The notes below the pieces were generated by a model, which worked only from the letters and a program-made list of their open reading frames with translations, ran no database searches and was not told where the DNA came from. Shown in pieces: positions 60,746 to 64,000 of a stretch of 64,000 nucleotides of DNA. Source of the DNA: Pseudonocardia endophytica (lineage in GTDB: Bacteria > Actinomycetota > Actinomycetes > Mycobacteriales > Pseudonocardiaceae); contig NZ_SMFZ01000001.1 in NCBI RefSeq assembly GCF_004339565.1, positions 2,294,001 to 2,358,000 on the forward strand, in the 5' to 3' direction. A program made the position numbers and the translations under genes. Position 1 is the stretch's first letter; every line of letters begins with the position of its first letter.

Positions 60746-61626
60746 CAGTCCATGCCCAGCGGTCCGGCGGACTCGCCGCTGAGGAACTGGCGGACGAACG
60801 GGTCCTGCGAGGCGAAGGCCGCCCTGGCCTCCCCGTAGTGGACGACCTGGCCCTTCCAGATCAGGCCGACGTAGTCGCTGACCTTCCGGGCGGTCCGGAT
60901 GTCGTGGGTGACCAGCATGTAGGTCCCCTTGTGCTCCGCGTGCATCTGCAGGATGAGGTCGTTCAGCAGACTCGTACGGACGGGGTCGAGACCGGAGTCC
61001 GGCTCGTCGAACATGACGATGTCGGGATTCAACACCAGTGCGCGGGCGAAACCCGCGCGCTTGCGCATACCGCCGGACACCTCGTTCGGCCGCTTCTTGA
61101 CGGCCTTTTCGAGTCCGACTTCCTGAAGCCGCTCCATGACGATCTCCTTCACCTCCTTCTCCGGCAGGTTGCTGTGCTTCCTCAACGGAAAGGCGGTGTT
61201 GTCGAAGATGTTCATCGAGCCGAAGAGCGCGCCGTCCTGGAAAAGAACCCCGAACCGCTTCCGAAGCTCGTACCGTTCGGCTTCGCTGATCTTCCAGATG
61301 TCCTGGCCGAAGATGAGGACGTCGCCGGCGTCCGGCGCGAGCAGACCGACCAGATGCTTGATCAGAACGCTCTTGCCCGTGCCGGAGGGCCCGAGGATCG
61401 TCGTGATCGCGTTGTCGGCGAAGTCCAGGTTCATCCCCTGGAGGATGTGGCTGTCGCCGAAGGACTTGTAGACGTTTCGGACCTGCATCGAATGCGGTCG
61501 ACCCGCGTCCGTGCCGCCGCCGTGGGAACCGGCGGGCGCCGCCGCCCGCGGTGCTGCCGGGCCGGCACCGACGCCTGCCGGAATGGGAATCGGACGCGTC
61601 ATGTCCATGTCGTCGCTGTCATGCAT
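60745..61626 (-). CDS. MlaF/MceG-type ABC ATPase
   Basis: This 293-residue ATPase has a 45-residue Pro/Ala-rich N-terminal extension, then Walker A GPSGTGKS, the Q-loop FGVLFQDGALFGSMNIFDN, the signature VSGGMRKRAGFARAL and Walker B IVMFDEPDSGLDPV. It should power the YrbE permease pair. In Mycobacterium the shared ATPase MceG (Mkl) is encoded away from the mce loci. Here it lies inside the operon between yrbEB and mceA. Confidence 0.92.
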   Translation of the reverse strand: MHDSDDMDMTRPIPIPAGVGAGPAAPRAAAPAGSHGGGTDAGRPHSMQVRNVYKSFGDSHILQGMNLDFADNAITTILGPSGTGKSVLIKHLVGLLAPDAGDVLIFGQDIWKISEAERYELRKRFGVLFQDGALFGSMNIFDNTAFPLRKHSNLPEKEVKEIVMERLQEVGLEKAVKKRPNEVSGGMRKRAGFARALVLNPDIVMFDEPDSGLDPVRTSLLNDLILQMHAEHKGTYMLVTHDIRTARKVSDYVGLIWKGQVVHYGEARAAFASQDPFVRQFLSGESAGPLGMD

Positions 61627-61659
61627 TATCGGGGAGCTCCTCGGAGAGGCTCGAGAACG

Positions 61660-62517
61660 TCAGTTGGCAATGGGGGCGTTCGGGGAGAGTCCCCAGAACA
61701 ACTGAGTTCCGAGCGTGCTGATGATATGCACCAGAACCATGTTGACCATCATCGATTTCGCGGTCGCCTGACCCACTCCGACGGGCCCACCGGAAGCGTT
61801 GTACCCGTAGTAGCAACCGACGAAGATCACGCATGTACCCATCGCGATCACCTTCACCGTGGCATAGATGATGTCCAGCGGATTCTGGTAGAGCCAGAAG
61901 ATGTAGAGGTATCCACCGGAGGAGACCTCTCCCAGCTGCAGCACCACGACGAGGTACATGGCGATGTAGCTCATTCCGAGACCGACGATGAACAGGAACG
62001 GCATCGCGATCCAGGACGCGAGGATCCGGGTCCCGACGAGGTAGCTGAGGGACTTGACGCCCATGACCTCCATCGCGTCGATCTCGTCCGCGATGCGCAT
62101 CGAGCCGATCTCCGCGACGAGCCCGCAACCGACCTTCGCCGCGAAGATGTACGCCCACATGTACGGCGACATCTCGCGGAGACCGCAGTAGTCGGTGAAG
62201 ATCGCCGAGTAGAGCGGCGCACCGACCTGCTTCAGGGTGTAGCTGGCCTCGGTCGCACACATCGTGCCGACCATGAACTGCATGAACCAGACGATCAGAC
62301 CGCTGGAGAGGATCAGGACGCCGGCCTGGTGGAAGACCTCACCGACGTAGTGCCGCATGTCGGGGAAGTTCCGGATCGTCCTGCTGGAGAACTTCGCGAT
62401 CAGCCCGAAGGTCGAGACGGCCTCCCGGAACTTTCCGACCGCCATCCGCGGGGAGACCTCGACGGAGTCACGGCTGTCGGGATCGTCGGTCGGCTTCTCG
62501 GGTGCGTCGACGCTCAT
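61660..62517 (-). CDS. yrbEB: YrbE/MlaE-family permease B
   Basis: This 285-residue permease has about five membrane helices and the MlaE signature block MRIADEIDAMEVMGVKSLSY, which is the coupling helix toward the ATPase. Other hydrophobic runs include VLILSSGLIVWFMQFMVGTM and VKVIAMGTCVIFVGCYYGYN. It is the second of the two permease halves and lies 13 bp after yrbEA. The base composition is slightly less GC-rich than that of the mce genes. Confidence 0.92.
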   Translation of the reverse strand: MSVDAPEKPTDDPDSRDSVEVSPRMAVGKFREAVSTFGLIAKFSSRTIRNFPDMRHYVGEVFHQAGVLILSSGLIVWFMQFMVGTMCATEASYTLKQVGAPLYSAIFTDYCGLREMSPYMWAYIFAAKVGCGLVAEIGSMRIADEIDAMEVMGVKSLSYLVGTRILASWIAMPFLFIVGLGMSYIAMYLVVVLQLGEVSSGGYLYIFWLYQNPLDIIYATVKVIAMGTCVIFVGCYYGYNASGGPVGVGQATAKSMMVNMVLVHIISTLGTQLFWGLSPNAPIAN

Positions 62518-62530
62518 GTGCTCCGCCTCC

Positions 62531-63379
62531 TCACTTGAAGACCTGCATCTCGGGGTTCAACCCGAGGAGCAGAGCCGTGTAGACGTAGTTGAAGACCCAG
62601 ATGCAGGCGAACGCCGTCACGACGGACACGTTCACCGCCTTGCCCACGCCGGCCGGTCCGCCCTTGGCGCGCAAGCCCATGAAGCTGCAGACGATTCCGA
62701 TGATCAGGCCGAAGAACAGGGACTTGACGACACTTCCCCAGATGTCCGGTGTGGTCGCGTTCGCGAAGAAGTTGCTGACGTAGGCGGCGGGGTTCGCGCC
62801 GAGGTACACCGACGCGATGAAGCCGCCGATCACGCCGCAGAGCAGCGCGAGGATGTCGAGCATCGCGGTCATGATCGTCACGGCGATGACCCGCGGGATG
62901 ATCAACGTGCGGATCGGGTCGACGCCGAGGACCTCCATCGCGTCGATCTCCTCGCGGATCCGGCGCGCACCGAGGTCGGCCGTCATGGCCGTTCCCATCA
63001 CGCCGGCCACGATCATCGCGTTGATCCACGGGGCGAACTCGCGGACGGATGCCATGAGGAAGAACGACCCGAGCCTGTCCGGGATGCCGAACAGCAGGTA
63101 GATGTTGCCGCCCTGGAGGCCGGGGGCACCGAACCCGAACGCCACACAGGACACGACGACCGGGATCCAGCAGAGCCGGAGGGTGTCGTACATCTGGTCT
63201 CGCGTGTCGGCCCAGTAGCCGACCGGCCTGCTGATCGCGCTCCAGAGCACGTGGCCCGTGTAGGCGATGATCTCGCCGGCGGTGACCAGCGGTCTCGTCA
63301 CGCCGTCGACGTACTTGCCGGCGGTCCCGCGCTTGCGGCCCACCGACGTCGTAGGGGGTCCTTCAGCCGTTGTCGTCAT
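62531..63379 (-). CDS. yrbEA: YrbE/MlaE-family permease A
   Basis: This is a 282-residue permease with the MlaE signature RRIREEIDAMEVLGVDPIRT and membrane helices such as VIAVTIMTAMLDILALLCGV and SLFFGLIIGIVCSFMGLRAK. ATG 63379 is 3 bp after the preceding membrane-protein stop. With YrbEB and the ATPase it forms the inner-membrane ABC core of the Mce importer. Confidence 0.92.
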   Translation of the reverse strand: MTTTAEGPPTTSVGRKRGTAGKYVDGVTRPLVTAGEIIAYTGHVLWSAISRPVGYWADTRDQMYDTLRLCWIPVVVSCVAFGFGAPGLQGGNIYLLFGIPDRLGSFFLMASVREFAPWINAMIVAGVMGTAMTADLGARRIREEIDAMEVLGVDPIRTLIIPRVIAVTIMTAMLDILALLCGVIGGFIASVYLGANPAAYVSNFFANATTPDIWGSVVKSLFFGLIIGIVCSFMGLRAKGGPAGVGKAVNVSVVTAFACIWVFNYVYTALLLGLNPEMQVFK

Positions 63380-63382
63380 GAG

Positions 63383-63814
63383 TCACACCCGTCCTCGACG
63401 ATTCCGCGCCGCGACGCCGGAGACGGCACCGACGAGCACGGCCGACACGAGCAGTCCTGCGACGTCCGATCCGCCCAGCGGGCCGATCGGGAACAGGAGG
63501 ATCAGCGGCAGGCCGAGGAGCACCGTCACCAGTGCGGCGCCTGCGCCGCCCACGTGGGCAGGTCCGGTCGGCCGGGCACGGCAGCCGGCAACGGCGAACG
63601 CGAGCAGCGCGACGAACCATGGCCATGCGGCAGCGAGAGGCGGAACGAGCGCTCCGACGAGCGAGCCGGACAGCATCCCGAGGACGAACACCGTGAAGCC
63701 GGAGGAGCCGGCCCGGAGAACCGACGGAAGGCCGTCGCGACCGCTCGCGGCACCCCGATCGTTTCCGACCGGCGGTGACGACGTTCGCCGCAGGCTGACC
63801 GCACGTGCAGACAT
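63383..63814 (-). CDS. Small membrane protein at the head of the mce operon
   Basis: This is a 143-residue protein from ATG 63814, preceded by GGGAG. It has a charged N-terminus of about 35 residues and then four hydrophobic segments (TVFVLGMLSGSLVGALVP, WPWFVALLAFAVAG, ALVTVLLGLPLILLFPIGPL, VAGLLVSAVLVGAVSGVA). I do not recognise the family. The 3-bp spacing to yrbEA places it in the operon. It could be a fifth-subunit-like accessory of the permease. Confidence 0.7.
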   Translation of the reverse strand: MSARAVSLRRTSSPPVGNDRGAASGRDGLPSVLRAGSSGFTVFVLGMLSGSLVGALVPPLAAAWPWFVALLAFAVAGCRARPTGPAHVGGAGAALVTVLLGLPLILLFPIGPLGGSDVAGLLVSAVLVGAVSGVAARNRRGRV

Positions 63815-63856
63815 CACTGACACTCCCAACAGACGGACTTGCGGTCACGAGTCACA

Positions 63857-63880
63857 CGACCGGAGCCCGGGCTCCGGTCG
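63857..63880. promoter_or_regulatory. 24-nt perfect palindrome upstream of the mce operon
   Basis: The palindrome CGACCGGAGCCC/GGGCTCCGGTCG has no spacer and sits 43 bp before the first gene of the mce operon. It may be an operator or the terminator of a gene to the right. I see no complete gene between it and the window end. Confidence 0.45.
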
Positions 63881-64000
63881 CGGGGACGCGGAGACACGTC
63901 GGGGGTCGTGATCTCCTCGGACGGGCTGTGGAAGTCCCGGCCGTACGTCCTCGCGCCGCTCGACGGCGCTACCGGTCGAGCGTGTGGCTGTCAGGGCCTG

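Overview
The window is chromosomal-type DNA from a very GC-rich actinobacterium. The evidence is frequent GTG starts and one TTG start, a yrbE/mce lipid-import operon, a mycothione-reductase homologue, and dense ATGA/GTGA-coupled operons. A member of the Pseudonocardiales (Pseudonocardia-like) fits best, but this is inferred from gene style and not from a marker gene. I saw no rRNA, tRNA, CRISPR array, transposase or phage gene. The theme is catabolism of aromatic side chains plus import of hydrophobic compounds.

1-12.4 kb holds mixed small units. There is an amidohydrolase cut by the left edge, a molybdopterin oxidoreductase with a CBS protein and a divergent AraC regulator, a second AraC gene, an unknown multi-span membrane protein, a membrane-anchored tandem DJ-1/PfpI protein, an arsenic unit (arsR-MFS divergent from an ArsI/CadI C-As lyase, with a perfect palindrome between them) and an O-methyltransferase.

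12.7-27.5 kb holds a LuxR regulator and a 12.4-kb minus-strand operon. Reading leftwards it encodes a GntR regulator, a PaaK-type CoA ligase, four proteins matching the alpha, alpha-prime, beta and gamma subunits of acetophenone carboxylase (two HyuA-like, one HyuB-like, one small zinc protein), a short UroD-like protein, a thiolase and a feruloyl-CoA-synthetase-type ligase. A divergent SDR could be the 1-phenylethanol dehydrogenase. Together they suggest 1-aryl-ethanol -> aryl methyl ketone -> beta-keto acid -> CoA ester -> thiolysis.

27.5-48.9 kb is a glutathione-dependent styrene (or similar alkene) pathway. It has three styrene monooxygenase StyA genes and one StyB, a G-H-I-J set like isoprene isoGHIJ (CoA-transferase, dehydrogenase, two glutathione transferases), an aldehyde dehydrogenase, dedicated gshA and gshB, two paralogous MarR regulators, paaZ, a PaaJ-type thiolase, an SDR, a mycothione-reductase-type disulfide reductase and a PucR regulator. 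No styrene-oxide isomerase is present, so the epoxide is probably opened by glutathione. Five transcription units share a 19-nt operator-like sequence that I aligned by eye, which would tie the locus into one regulon.

48.9-63.9 kb is one minus-strand mce operon: a small membrane protein, yrbEA, yrbEB, an MlaF-type ATPase, mceA-F, an MMPL transporter, a parvulin-type foldase and a 73-residue membrane protein. styA3 lies just downstream in the same direction, which suggests that uptake and oxidation of a hydrophobic substrate may be linked.
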